Assembly: GCA_910577635.1 (NCBI GenBank)
Contig: CAJTNR010000001.1
Span: 92,889-156,888, forward strand
Source of the DNA: an uncultured Vampirovibrio sp.
Lineage (GTDB): Bacteria; Cyanobacteriota; Vampirovibrionia; Gastranaerophilales; Gastranaerophilaceae
DNA: 64,000 nucleotides
Direction of reading: 5' to 3'
Each line of letters begins with the position of its first letter. Within the stretch, counting starts at the first letter, position 1. Below are positions 26,349 through 34,994 of the stretch, in pieces. The notes beneath the pieces are model-generated. The model was not told where the DNA came from. It was given only the letters and a program-made list of their open reading frames with translations, and ran no database searches. Both the position numbers and the translations under genes were made by a program.

Positions 26349-26371
26349 GCCCCTTTTTTGGGGCTTTTTTT
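26349..26371 (+). terminator. Intrinsic terminator with no obvious plus-strand gene
   Basis: GCCCC-TTTTTT-GGGGC followed by seven T on the plus strand, overlapping the rfbA stop. On the minus strand the T run would precede the stem, so it is not a classical terminator for rfbA. No plus-strand gene lies between 25425 and here. Confidence 0.7.
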
Positions 26372-27236
26372 ATAGAAGATTTTTTATATAGTTGTAATAA
26401 TCGTTGTTTTTGTATTTGTCGCATAATTCAGTTAGTTTTTCTTTTGAAACAAAACCTTTATTGTAAGCGATTTCTTCAAGACAAGCAATTTTTATTCCCT
26501 GATTTTCTTCTATTGTTTCAATGTATTGTCCTGCCCTAACCAAAGATTTAGGTGTTCCTGTATCCAGCCAGGAAAAACCGCGTCCTAAGAGTTCGACATT
26601 AAGTTTGTTTTTTTCAAGGTAAATCCTGTTTAAATCGGTTATTTCAAGCTCGTTTCTTGATGAAGGTTTTAAACTTTTAGCATATTCAATAACTGAGTTG
26701 TCGTAAAAATATAATCCTGTAACTGCATAGTTAGATTTTGGTTTTTCTGGCTTTTCTTCAATTGAAACAGCTTTGTTGTTAAAAAGCTCAACAACTCCGA
26801 ATCTTTGAGGATCCCTAACGGGATAGGCAAAAATTGTTGCTTCTTTTTTTTGGACTGCATTTAAAGTTGCATTTGTAAGTTGTTTTGAAAACCCGGGGCC
26901 ATAGAAAATATTATCTCCAAGAATAAGTGCAACCGTATCGTTTTTGATAAAATCCTCTCCAAGTATAAAAGCCTGTGCAAGTCCCTCGGGCTTGGGCTGG
27001 ATTGCGTATTTGAAGTTAACTCCGAATTGATCTCCTTTTCCTAACAATTTTTTATAATTATCAATATCCCAAGGAGTTGTTATGATTAAAATATCTTTAA
27101 TTCCAGATAACATAAGAACTGAAATCGGATAGTATACCATTGGTTTATCATAGATTGGCAAAAGCTGCTTGGAAACTGAAATTGTGCTTGGATAAAGCCT
27201 TGATCCCGAGCCTCCTGCTAATACAATTCCTTTCAT
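26370..27236 (-). CDS. rfbA: Glucose-1-phosphate thymidylyltransferase
   Basis: 288 residues. It makes dTDP-glucose from dTTP and glucose-1-phosphate. The nucleotide-binding start is GIVLAGGSGSRLYPST. LPIYDKPMVYYPISVLMLSG, ALILGDNIFYG and EITDLNRIYL are family signatures, and SWLDTGTPKSL is near the end. It is the last gene of the leftward cluster rfbC-rfbB-rfbD-rfbA and overlaps rfbD by 4 bases. Confidence 0.96.
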   Translation of the reverse strand: MKGIVLAGGSGSRLYPSTISVSKQLLPIYDKPMVYYPISVLMLSGIKDILIITTPWDIDNYKKLLGKGDQFGVNFKYAIQPKPEGLAQAFILGEDFIKNDTVALILGDNIFYGPGFSKQLTNATLNAVQKKEATIFAYPVRDPQRFGVVELFNNKAVSIEEKPEKPKSNYAVTGLYFYDNSVIEYAKSLKPSSRNELEITDLNRIYLEKNKLNVELLGRGFSWLDTGTPKSLVRAGQYIETIEENQGIKIACLEEIAYNKGFVSKEKLTELCDKYKNNDYYNYIKNLL

Positions 27237-28057
27237 TGAAGCTCCTTTCTAAGTTTAAGGTAATCTTTTAGCGCTTCAATCCAGGGACGGGCAATATTGT
27301 CATTATCTAAAACGCTATAGGAGGGTCTTTTTGCAGCTTGTTTAAATTCACTAGAAGTGCAGGGGGTTAAGTTTACATTTAAGTTTTCAATATCAAAAAT
27401 TGCTTTTGCAAACTCATACCAGGTTGTAGAATTAGATCCGCAAATATGATATATTCCATAAGGCTTATTGAGAAGTTTCAATATTCCTCTTATGAGTTCA
27501 ACTGTCCAGGTGGGACAGCCTTTTTGGTCGTTTACAACTTTAAGTTCGGGTTTGGATGCTAAACTTATCATGGTTTCAACAAAGTTTTTCCCGTACAATC
27601 CGTACAACCAGCTAGTCCTTGCGATATAGTACTTTTTGCAGTACTCTTGAACAATGTTTTCACCTTCTAGTTTAGTTTTCCCATAAACATTAATTGGATT
27701 GGGTTTATCGCTTGTTAAGTAAGGAGTGTTTTTAGTCCCGTCAAAAACATAGTCAGTTGATATATAAACTAAAGTTGAATCTGTGTTTTTTGCACCTATG
27801 GCTATATTTTTAGTTCCAATAGCATTAATTAAATGAGCTTTTTTTTCATCATTTTCTGCTTTATCAACATTTGTATAAGCAGCGCAATGGATGATTAAAT
27901 CGGGTCTTATTTTTTCAATTTTTTCAATTACTTCTTGTTCGTTTGTAATATCAAGATTATCAATATCTGTTTTTATAACAAAACAACCTGATTCTTCTAA
28001 GATTGGGCATAAATCCTGCCCTAACATTCCATTTGCGCCTGTTACTAAAACTTTCAT
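27233..28057 (-). CDS. rfbD: dTDP-4-dehydrorhamnose reductase
   Basis: 274 residues; an extended SDR enzyme giving dTDP-L-rhamnose. The Rossmann motif is VTGANGMLGQDL, the catalytic Tyr-Lys pair is in NVYGKTKLEGE, and YISTDYVFDG and ARTSWLYG are typical. Its start overlaps the rfbB stop by 1 base, and its stop overlaps rfbA by 4 bases, so the operon is tightly coupled. Confidence 0.96.
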   Translation of the reverse strand: MKVLVTGANGMLGQDLCPILEESGCFVIKTDIDNLDITNEQEVIEKIEKIRPDLIIHCAAYTNVDKAENDEKKAHLINAIGTKNIAIGAKNTDSTLVYISTDYVFDGTKNTPYLTSDKPNPINVYGKTKLEGENIVQEYCKKYYIARTSWLYGLYGKNFVETMISLASKPELKVVNDQKGCPTWTVELIRGILKLLNKPYGIYHICGSNSTTWYEFAKAIFDIENLNVNLTPCTSSEFKQAAKRPSYSVLDNDNIARPWIEALKDYLKLRKELQ

Positions 28058-29037
28058 TATGCAAGACTCTCTTTCTTACTTTCAATTGATTCAATCCATT
28101 CTTTGTTGGATAAATACCACTCAATTGTAAGCTTAATACCTTCTTCGAATGTTACAGAAGGCTTCCAGCCTAATTCTTTTGTAATTTTGTCATTAGAAAT
28201 AGCGTACCTTCTGTCATGACCTAATCTATCATTAACAAACTCAATGCTGGATTCGGTTTTATTCATAGCATTAAGAATCAATTTTGTAATTTCTAAGTTA
28301 GTTTTTTCGTTATGACCTCCGATGTTATAAATTTCTCCGATTTTTCCTTTATGAAGGACTGTATCAATTGCCCCGCAATGGTCATAAACATACAGCCAGT
28401 CTCTAACGTTTAATCCATCCCCATACACGGGAACTTTTTCGTTTTTTAGGAGTTTTGAAATAAAAAACGGAATCAATTTTTCAGGATATTGATAAGGACC
28501 ATAATTGTTAGAGCATCGAGTGTTTAAAACAGGTAATCCATAAGTTTTAAAGTAAGCTTTGACTAATAAATCAGCGCTTGCCTTAGAGGCTGAATAAGGA
28601 CTGTTGGGACTTAGGGGAGTGGATTCTAAAAAATATCCTGTTTTTCCTAAGGAGCCATAGACTTCATCAGTTGAAACCTGCAGAAATTTTTCAATATTAT
28701 TTTTTAATGCAGCTTGAAGAAGGTTTAAGGTTCCTTGAACATTAGTTTCAATAAAAATTTCAGGATTGAGAATCGAGTTATCAACATGGGATTCAGCAGC
28801 AAAGTTAATAATCCAATTAACATCTTTTGTAATATCTAAAACAAGGTTTTTATCGCAAATATTGCCTTTAACAAAACTATAGTTAGGATTATTTTTAATA
28901 TCATTCAAATTTTCAATATTTCCTGCATAAGTCAAACAATCAAGATTGATAATTTGATAATCAGGGTGTTTTTGAAGCATATGTCTGATAAAACAAGACC
29001 CTATAAACCCGGCTCCTCCACTAACTAATAGTTTCAT
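28057..29037 (-). CDS. rfbB: dTDP-glucose 4,6-dehydratase
   Basis: 326 residues. The NAD-binding motif GGAGFIGSCFIRHML, the substrate region FAAESHVDNSI, QVSTDEVYGSLG and the YSASKASADLLV catalytic motif identify RfbB/RmlB. It converts dTDP-glucose to dTDP-4-keto-6-deoxyglucose, the step before RfbC. It starts two bases after the rfbC stop. Confidence 0.97.
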   Translation of the reverse strand: MKLLVSGGAGFIGSCFIRHMLQKHPDYQIINLDCLTYAGNIENLNDIKNNPNYSFVKGNICDKNLVLDITKDVNWIINFAAESHVDNSILNPEIFIETNVQGTLNLLQAALKNNIEKFLQVSTDEVYGSLGKTGYFLESTPLSPNSPYSASKASADLLVKAYFKTYGLPVLNTRCSNNYGPYQYPEKLIPFFISKLLKNEKVPVYGDGLNVRDWLYVYDHCGAIDTVLHKGKIGEIYNIGGHNEKTNLEITKLILNAMNKTESSIEFVNDRLGHDRRYAISNDKITKELGWKPSVTFEEGIKLTIEWYLSNKEWIESIESKKESLA

Positions 29038-29039
29038 AC

Positions 29040-29597
29040 TTAAACTAGCTCCTTATGATTAATTTCACTTAATTGCGGCTGATTCTTATCTTTATCCGAT
29101 AGAATAGGTTCAAAATCTATTCCCCAGTCAATATTAAGTTCTTTATCTGACCAAAGAATTCCCCTGTCAGCATTTGGGTTGTATTCTCCTGAGGCTTTGT
29201 ATAATAATTCAGCACAATTCGATAAAACAACAAACCCGTGTGCAAATCCTTTAGGAATATAGAGCATATAATGATTATCCTCTGATAATTCAACTCTTAT
29301 ATACTTTTTATAAGTTTTTGATTCAGGCCTTATATCGACCGCTACATCAAAAATTCTTCCCTTGGAGCATCTTACAAGTTTTGCCTGCTCATAGGGTTTA
29401 ATCTGGTAGTGCAAGCCTCTTAAAACTTTCCCTGTTGACTTTGAATGGTTGTCTTGGTTGAATTCAAGTTCAATTCCGTTATTATAAAAATCAGATTTTT
29501 TATAGCTTTCTAAAAAAAAGCCTCTATTGTCCCCAAAAACTTTTGGTTTTACAAGAACAACACCTTCAAGTTCCAGCTTTTCAAATTCAAATGGCAT
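29040..29597 (-). CDS. rfbC: dTDP-4-dehydrorhamnose 3,5-epimerase
   Basis: 185 residues, a cupin-fold epimerase. Signatures are FGDNRGFFLESYKKSDF, GLHYQIKPYEQAKLVRC with the active His, and YIPKGFAHGFVVLS. AAAAGGAG precedes the ATG. It is first in rfbCBDA, which supplies dTDP-L-rhamnose for the neighbouring glycosyltransferases. Confidence 0.96.
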   Translation of the reverse strand: MPFEFEKLELEGVVLVKPKVFGDNRGFFLESYKKSDFYNNGIELEFNQDNHSKSTGKVLRGLHYQIKPYEQAKLVRCSKGRIFDVAVDIRPESKTYKKYIRVELSEDNHYMLYIPKGFAHGFVVLSNCAELLYKASGEYNPNADRGILWSDKELNIDWGIDFEPILSDKDKNQPQLSEINHKELV

Positions 29598-29666
29598 ATT
29601 GACTCCTTTTAATCAATTATAGCAAAAAGAAGTTTGTTTTATAACAATTTAATAAATTTTGTTAAT

Positions 29667-30506
29667 TTATTTCCAATTCTCATTGCTGCCTACAATTGTA
29701 ACTTGCTGATTGTATTGACTCAACCAAAAAGCAAGCTCGCAAAAGGTTGAACCGTTAGAGTAAATTGCACTTTTAGCGTTTTTTAGAATGTATAAATCAG
29801 ATAGAGCATCAATCATACTTTTGTAGTTTTTATTCTCAAGTTCAACAATTCTATTCGGGTATCTTTGTTTTATAGTATTTGAAATTTCTTTATTCATAGC
29901 ACAAAGGAAAATTTGTTTATTATTATCAAGTTTATCAATTTCTCTATAAAAAAGCTCTATTTTTTCGTTTCTGCCATATTCTCCCCAATCAGGAGCGTTT
30001 CTTATTTGAAGGGCGCAAAAATCAGAATCCAAATTAGCTGAACCTATCCTTTCGAGCACTTTTTCAGCTGGTTTTAAAAGTTCAAATGGCTTTTTGTATT
30101 CCTTTAGTACTTCAATTGGAATTGAATTGTATAATAAAGCAAGAGATTGCCCGTTTAGTTTTTTATAAGCGCAGCTGGGGTAATAAATGGTTATTTCATT
30201 CTTTGAATTTTTGAAGCTGTTATAACATTTACTATCGTTGTATTCGTTAATTTTAATATCAAAACAAGGGTTGAATAAATCGAAAAACTTAGCGCTTACC
30301 CAGGTTCTATCCTCCCAATAAAAGTTAATTTCAATTGGATTAAAGTAGTTAATTGCATTCATTAGCGCAAAAATTCTGTTGCCAATTCCGGTTTTTGGGT
30401 CGAATATCAGATTAACCCTTTCTTTTTTTTGAGGGGTAATTTTTTTTTGAATTTTTATCCCTAAGAATTTGTATATTCTATGCCAGTTTTGATAATCCTT
30501 TATCAT
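29667..30506 (-). CDS. Fucosyltransferase-like glycosyltransferase
   Basis: 279 residues. The GxGNR segment (FDPKTGIGNRIFALMNAINY) near residue 37 and the late DLYILKNAKSAIYSNGSTF resemble the GDP-fucose-binding parts of the GT11/GT23/NodZ group. The central FCALQIRNAPDW could be the arginine-bearing donor-site strand. No membrane helix is seen. The ATG overlaps the stop of the upstream GT2 gene by 4 bases. Donor sugar is not certain. Confidence 0.6.
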   Translation of the reverse strand: MIKDYQNWHRIYKFLGIKIQKKITPQKKERVNLIFDPKTGIGNRIFALMNAINYFNPIEINFYWEDRTWVSAKFFDLFNPCFDIKINEYNDSKCYNSFKNSKNEITIYYPSCAYKKLNGQSLALLYNSIPIEVLKEYKKPFELLKPAEKVLERIGSANLDSDFCALQIRNAPDWGEYGRNEKIELFYREIDKLDNNKQIFLCAMNKEISNTIKQRYPNRIVELENKNYKSMIDALSDLYILKNAKSAIYSNGSTFCELAFWLSQYNQQVTIVGSNENWK

Positions 30507-31294
30507 TTGTCGAAACTTCCAATAATATATTTTTTAATATCATTAATTAAATTTGTTCTTTTATTTTCCCACAAAAACTTTGCAAGAGGGTGTTTTTTAA
30601 GGAAATATTCTCTGTTTCTTTTGGGAATTGATTTATCAATGAATCTGCTTGTTGTTGAGTGGTTGTGAAATACGAAAGATTGATTGGAGATTGCTAAACT
30701 ATAGCCTTTATACATTGCTCGAAAACAATAGTCATTGTCTTCATAAAAAGCAGGGGTAAAATTTTCATCCAAAAACCCTATTGTATCAACCACCTGTTTT
30801 TTAATAAAAACACAGCAGAATAAGGGTTCTGTTGAATATTTTATCTTGTTTTTAAATTTTTTTAAGTAAACAGGATACTTTTTTAAATAATTGTCTTTTG
30901 TAATTGACTTGCTTTTTTGGATTCTTGGTGAAACCATACCAAGAGTTTGGTCTTCACTAAAGGCTTCAAGAGTTTTTTCAATCCAATTGGGAGTGAATAG
31001 AATATCGTTGTTTAATAAACCGATAAATTCGTAGTTTTTATTCTTAATTACACTTAAACCTTGATTGTTGCCTTTGGAAAAACCAAGATTTTGTTTGTTT
31101 GTTATAATTTTAATATTTGAATGGTTTTTTTGAAAGTCCGCTATAAATTGGGCTGTTTTATCGCTTGATCCGTTGTCAACTAGTATTAAATCGAAAATAT
31201 CTTCTTTACTATATTTATACAAAGACTCCAAATAAGGCTTTGTAGCTTCTTCAAGTTTGTTGTATAACAAGGTAATTATTGCAATTTTTTTCAT
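30503..31294 (-). CDS. GT2-family glycosyltransferase (rhamnosyltransferase-like)
   Basis: 263 residues with the GT-A fold pattern: IAIITLLYNKLEEA at the start, the nucleotide-binding DLILVDNGSSDKTAQFI, NLGFSKGNNQGL, and the LLNNDILF site equivalent to DxD. This WbbL-like layout often transfers rhamnose, which fits the adjacent rfb genes. It lies 14 bases after the GT8 gene and overlaps the fucosyltransferase-like gene. Confidence 0.85.
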   Translation of the reverse strand: MKKIAIITLLYNKLEEATKPYLESLYKYSKEDIFDLILVDNGSSDKTAQFIADFQKNHSNIKIITNKQNLGFSKGNNQGLSVIKNKNYEFIGLLNNDILFTPNWIEKTLEAFSEDQTLGMVSPRIQKSKSITKDNYLKKYPVYLKKFKNKIKYSTEPLFCCVFIKKQVVDTIGFLDENFTPAFYEDNDYCFRAMYKGYSLAISNQSFVFHNHSTTSRFIDKSIPKRNREYFLKKHPLAKFLWENKRTNLINDIKKYIIGSFDK

Positions 31295-31308
31295 TTATCT
31301 TTCCTTTG

Positions 31309-32196
31309 TTAATATCTAGCGAATAATTTTTTTCGAATATCTCGAAAAGTGTATTTCTGAAGGACTTTAGGCAGGCTGTTAATAGTTTTTTGATAATAAG
31401 AAGGAACTTTTTTTCTTCTCCAGGGTTTGCCTAAAAAACCTGCGTAGTGGATAATTACAGGGTCTTTTTTTGCCTGTTCGATTTCTTGTTTTGTATATAC
31501 ATCTTTTAAAAACTCATACTCAGGAGCTTTTTTGTAATCATTAAGTTCATAAATGCTTTCTAAAACGCAATATTCAAAAGGAATCGGGGCGATATCAGGA
31601 CAAGTTATATTAATTAAATCCAAATCGAAAAACTTAAGTTCTTCTTTATAAATATGAGCGTTTTTTATGAATTTTTCAAAATAGTTATCCTGTCTTAGTT
31701 TCTTGCAGTTTAGAATCAAGAATCCAGACCAAAAGATATAATCTTTTTTGTTTTCTTTGAAGTATTTGTGTCCTATAGTATTTTTTGTATTTTTTTCTGC
31801 CCGAACTGCCATAAGTTCGTGATTTTCGATGTTTCGATTAAAAATATCTGATAAGTCTTTTTTAAAAAACACATCAACATCAGAATATATTACTTTATCA
31901 TAATTCCTTAAAACCTCAGGGATTATAAGCCTGTAATAAACAATTTCACTCCAGGAGCCTTTGTTTTTTTTGACATTGTTAAAAATTTTAGGGTCAATAT
32001 AGTGGAAGCTAATATTATGAAGCGTTTTTTCAGCTAAGCTGGTCAAGTGCTTTTGATAATTAAGTTCAATATCGCTATGCAGGATATGAATATCATAAAC
32101 TGCAGTTTCGGCACTATTTATAAGACTCTTAATTGCAGCTGCAGCTCCCAAGATTATTCTTTTATCGAAGGTAAAAACTATTGGAATATTATTCAT
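31309..32196 (-). CDS. GT8-family glycosyltransferase
   Basis: 295 residues. IPIVFTFDKRIILGAAAAIKSL, YYRLIIPEVLRNYDKVIYSD with VDVFF (the DxD metal site), YFWSGFLILNCKKLR-like and VIIHYAGFLGKPWRR near the end are GT8 signatures (LgtC/RfaJ-type galactosyl- or glucosyltransferases). It overlaps the upstream 629-residue transferase by 8 bases. Confidence 0.9.
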   Translation of the reverse strand: MNNIPIVFTFDKRIILGAAAAIKSLINSAETAVYDIHILHSDIELNYQKHLTSLAEKTLHNISFHYIDPKIFNNVKKNKGSWSEIVYYRLIIPEVLRNYDKVIYSDVDVFFKKDLSDIFNRNIENHELMAVRAEKNTKNTIGHKYFKENKKDYIFWSGFLILNCKKLRQDNYFEKFIKNAHIYKEELKFFDLDLINITCPDIAPIPFEYCVLESIYELNDYKKAPEYEFLKDVYTKQEIEQAKKDPVIIHYAGFLGKPWRRKKVPSYYQKTINSLPKVLQKYTFRDIRKKLFARY

Positions 32197-34078
32197 TAAT
32201 AAGCCTTTTTAAATTTTCTAATGATTCATTGTATATGCTTTGTTGCAATATTTTTAAATTATCCTGCATTTTTTTATAATCACAAGATGACATATTAATT
32301 GCTTTTATAAGAGCTTCGGGGTAGTTGTCGTCTTCTTTATAAAAAATTGCATTATTAGAATTGAACCCGTTAATTGGAGCAAAGCTTTCAGCTATAATAC
32401 AGGGTTTTAAAAATCCATAGACAAGCTGAAAATTCCCGCTTGTTCCTGTTGTGTTGTATCTAATGTGTTCAGGATCGTTAATATTGTAGGAAGTCAGCAT
32501 AAAATCTGCTTTTTCAAGTTCGCTGTACATTCTATCAAAAGTCAGCCTTCCTTTAATATCAAAATATTGTTTAATTTCTTTTGGAATAGACTTTAAGTCC
32601 CCTTTCCCAACAACAGTAATTCTAAAGTTTCTATAACCTTTGTTATGGAGTGTTTTTGCAGCTTCAACAATCATTTGGGAGTTTTTTTTGTTCGGTCTTA
32701 TTGCTCCGATTGTAATAAAGTTTGTAATATCAGGGTTTTTAGGGGTAATTTTAACTTCTCCAAAGTAATGTGGATTAACAACTACTGATTTTGCGTTTTT
32801 ATAGTTAATTTTTCTTAAAGTAATTAAATTCTCATTCCAAGAACCGTTATCCAGTGCAGGTTTTGACTCGTGTTCCACAAAAAGAAGCTTTTTTTTATTT
32901 GTGTTTGAACTAAAGGTATTATAAGCATTATTATAATGAATACTATCACAAATTTTTCCCACAGTTGTAACTAAAACCCCTTTTATGTTATCAAGGGAAT
33001 TATTTTTGAAATACTGTTCAATTTCTTTTCGATTTAGCTTGCTGTAAGTTATATTCTCGTCTTTAAATCTTGAAAAAAGCCCTTCTTTATATCTTTTAGG
33101 ATTAACTAACACACAAACATGGCAGTTTAGATCAAGCAAATACCTGCAATACCCGGGAACAACCTCAGCATGTGATTTAGAGCAGGGCTCCCAGACAATA
33201 AAAGTATTATCTTTAACTATAGGAGTTTTAATCGTTTTTTTAAAAATCGGGATAAAACCAAACAGATAATAAGTGAGCTTGTTTTCGTATTCTTTAATTT
33301 TTAATAGTTTATAATTAAAACAATAAACGATTTTTTTAGTTATTGTTTTTTCTTTTTTGGATAGGGTTAAATTGTTTTTTTGGAAAAAATCAATCATTGT
33401 TTTTTTTGCATTGTAATTATCAAGCTGTTTTTTTTGTGATTGAACTTTTTTAACGGTTGAATCAGGATTAGAATAATAATAGTAGTTTGTGTTTACTGTG
33501 GTTAGTTTTTTGGCGTTTTTCACAGCAAAAGGAAGCCAGATAACGTCTTCATAAAAAACATCTTTTTTAAATTCAAGATTCTCAATTATTTCTTTTCTGT
33601 ATAGTTTGTTCCAAACATAACAACATTTAGGAATATTGCAAACTTTAATTTTATCTTCAAGGGATTCAAAAGTCTCTGTTCTATCATACTTAACACGATA
33701 CTTTTGATAATTCTTTCCTATTCTTATAATGGAAGATACGGCAATATCTGCGTTTGTTTCTATAATTGAACTATATAGTTTTTGATAAAAGTCCAAATCA
33801 ACCCAGTCATCGCTGTCAATAAAGCCAATATAACGTCCTTTTGCTTCTTTCATGCCTCTATTTCTGGCTTGAGAAATTCCCTGGTTTTTTTGATTGATAA
33901 TTTTTATTCTTGAATCTTTTTTTGAATATTGCTCAAGAATTGATAGTGAATTATCCGTTGATCCGTCGTTTACAAAGATAAATTCAATATCATTAAAAGT
34001 TTGATTAATTAAGCTTTCAATGCACTTATTAAGATAGTTTTTTGAATTATAAACAGGAATGATAACGCTAACTTCCAA
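32189..34078 (-). CDS. Bifunctional glycosyltransferase: GT2 domain fused to a GT-B (GT4-like) domain
   Basis: 629 residues. The N-terminal 220 are a GT2 enzyme (VSVIIPVYNSKNYLNKCIES, FVNDGSTDNSLSIL, RYIGFIDSDDWVDLDFY). After a linker (about 230-285) comes a GT-B domain: VPGYCRYLLDLNCHVCVLV, FITIGAIRPNKKNSQMIVEA, then the phosphate-site loop region near FQLVYGFLKPCIIAESFAP. Such fusions add two sugars in sequence to a surface glycan. It is the first gene of the leftward cluster of four transferases, and divergent from the phosphodiesterase gene. Confidence 0.85.
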   Translation of the reverse strand: MEVSVIIPVYNSKNYLNKCIESLINQTFNDIEFIFVNDGSTDNSLSILEQYSKKDSRIKIINQKNQGISQARNRGMKEAKGRYIGFIDSDDWVDLDFYQKLYSSIIETNADIAVSSIIRIGKNYQKYRVKYDRTETFESLEDKIKVCNIPKCCYVWNKLYRKEIIENLEFKKDVFYEDVIWLPFAVKNAKKLTTVNTNYYYYSNPDSTVKKVQSQKKQLDNYNAKKTMIDFFQKNNLTLSKKEKTITKKIVYCFNYKLLKIKEYENKLTYYLFGFIPIFKKTIKTPIVKDNTFIVWEPCSKSHAEVVPGYCRYLLDLNCHVCVLVNPKRYKEGLFSRFKDENITYSKLNRKEIEQYFKNNSLDNIKGVLVTTVGKICDSIHYNNAYNTFSSNTNKKKLLFVEHESKPALDNGSWNENLITLRKINYKNAKSVVVNPHYFGEVKITPKNPDITNFITIGAIRPNKKNSQMIVEAAKTLHNKGYRNFRITVVGKGDLKSIPKEIKQYFDIKGRLTFDRMYSELEKADFMLTSYNINDPEHIRYNTTGTSGNFQLVYGFLKPCIIAESFAPINGFNSNNAIFYKEDDNYPEALIKAINMSSCDYKKMQDNLKILQQSIYNESLENLKRLINE

Positions 34079-34164
34079 CTTTTTCTCCTTTTATTGTCTT
34101 AATAATAACATAAAAAATGGCAATTTTTTGATAAATTATTTTTTTATTAATATATAGAGGATTT

Positions 34165-34989
34165 ATGGCATTAAATTTTAATTTAAATTTTTTTGATGAG
34201 TTTGAAAACAAAAATGATATTCAAACCATAGCCCACAGAGGCTATAGTGTTGAAGCTCCCGAGAACACTATGTCTGCTTTTTTTGCTGCTAAAGAAAATG
34301 GTTATAGTACAATTGAATTTGATGTTCAGTGGACTAAGGATTCAGCTCCTGTTGTTCTGCATGATAAAACAATTAATCGAACGGCAAGAAACGAGGATGG
34401 AAGTAAGATTTTCTTCAATAAAAAGTGTGAAAATTTGACTTATGAAGAGCTTCTAAACTACGATTTCGGGATTTACAAAAGCGAAGAGTATAAGAGTGAA
34501 AAAATCCCTCTGTTTGATGAAGTTATTGATTTTGCAAAAGACAATGAAATGGACTTATATATTGAACTTAAAGAAACAAAAGATTTTAGCGAAGACAAAG
34601 CAAAAATTCTTGTTGATAGTGTAATTGAGGCTGATTTAGAAGATAATGTCACCTGGATTAGTTTTGAAAAGGATTATTTAAAAGAAATCACAGAATTACT
34701 GCCAGATGCCAGATTGGGGTATTTGTCCGATAAAAAAGTTTCCAAAAAAACCATTAAAACTCTAAAAGATTTAAAAACCCAGGATAACGAGGTTTTTTTA
34801 GATATTAAGGCTTCTAAAATTAACCAGCAGGGAGCAAAACTTCTAGAACAAGATAACTTTTCTTTTGAAAGCTGGACTGTTAATGACTACAACGATTTTA
34901 GCAAAGTCCAATCTCTAAACTGCTCTGCAATTACAACAGATATGCTTCTTGATAGTGATATAGCCCAGTTTTTAAGCGAAATTAACTAA
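34165..34989 (+). CDS. Glycerophosphodiester phosphodiesterase
   Basis: 274 residues, TIM-barrel GDPD family. The catalytic start TIAHRGYSVEAPENTMSAF holds the HR...E set, IEFDVQWTKDSAPVVLHD the E-x-D and second His, and LYIELKE the following metal ligand. There is no signal peptide, so it is a cytoplasmic UgpQ-like form that splits glycerophosphodiesters into glycerol-3-phosphate and an alcohol. A ribosome site GAGG precedes the ATG. Confidence 0.93.
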   Translation: MALNFNLNFFDEFENKNDIQTIAHRGYSVEAPENTMSAFFAAKENGYSTIEFDVQWTKDSAPVVLHDKTINRTARNEDGSKIFFNKKCENLTYEELLNYDFGIYKSEEYKSEKIPLFDEVIDFAKDNEMDLYIELKETKDFSEDKAKILVDSVIEADLEDNVTWISFEKDYLKEITELLPDARLGYLSDKKVSKKTIKTLKDLKTQDNEVFLDIKASKINQQGAKLLEQDNFSFESWTVNDYNDFSKVQSLNCSAITTDMLLDSDIAQFLSEIN

Positions 34990-34994
34990 ATTTA

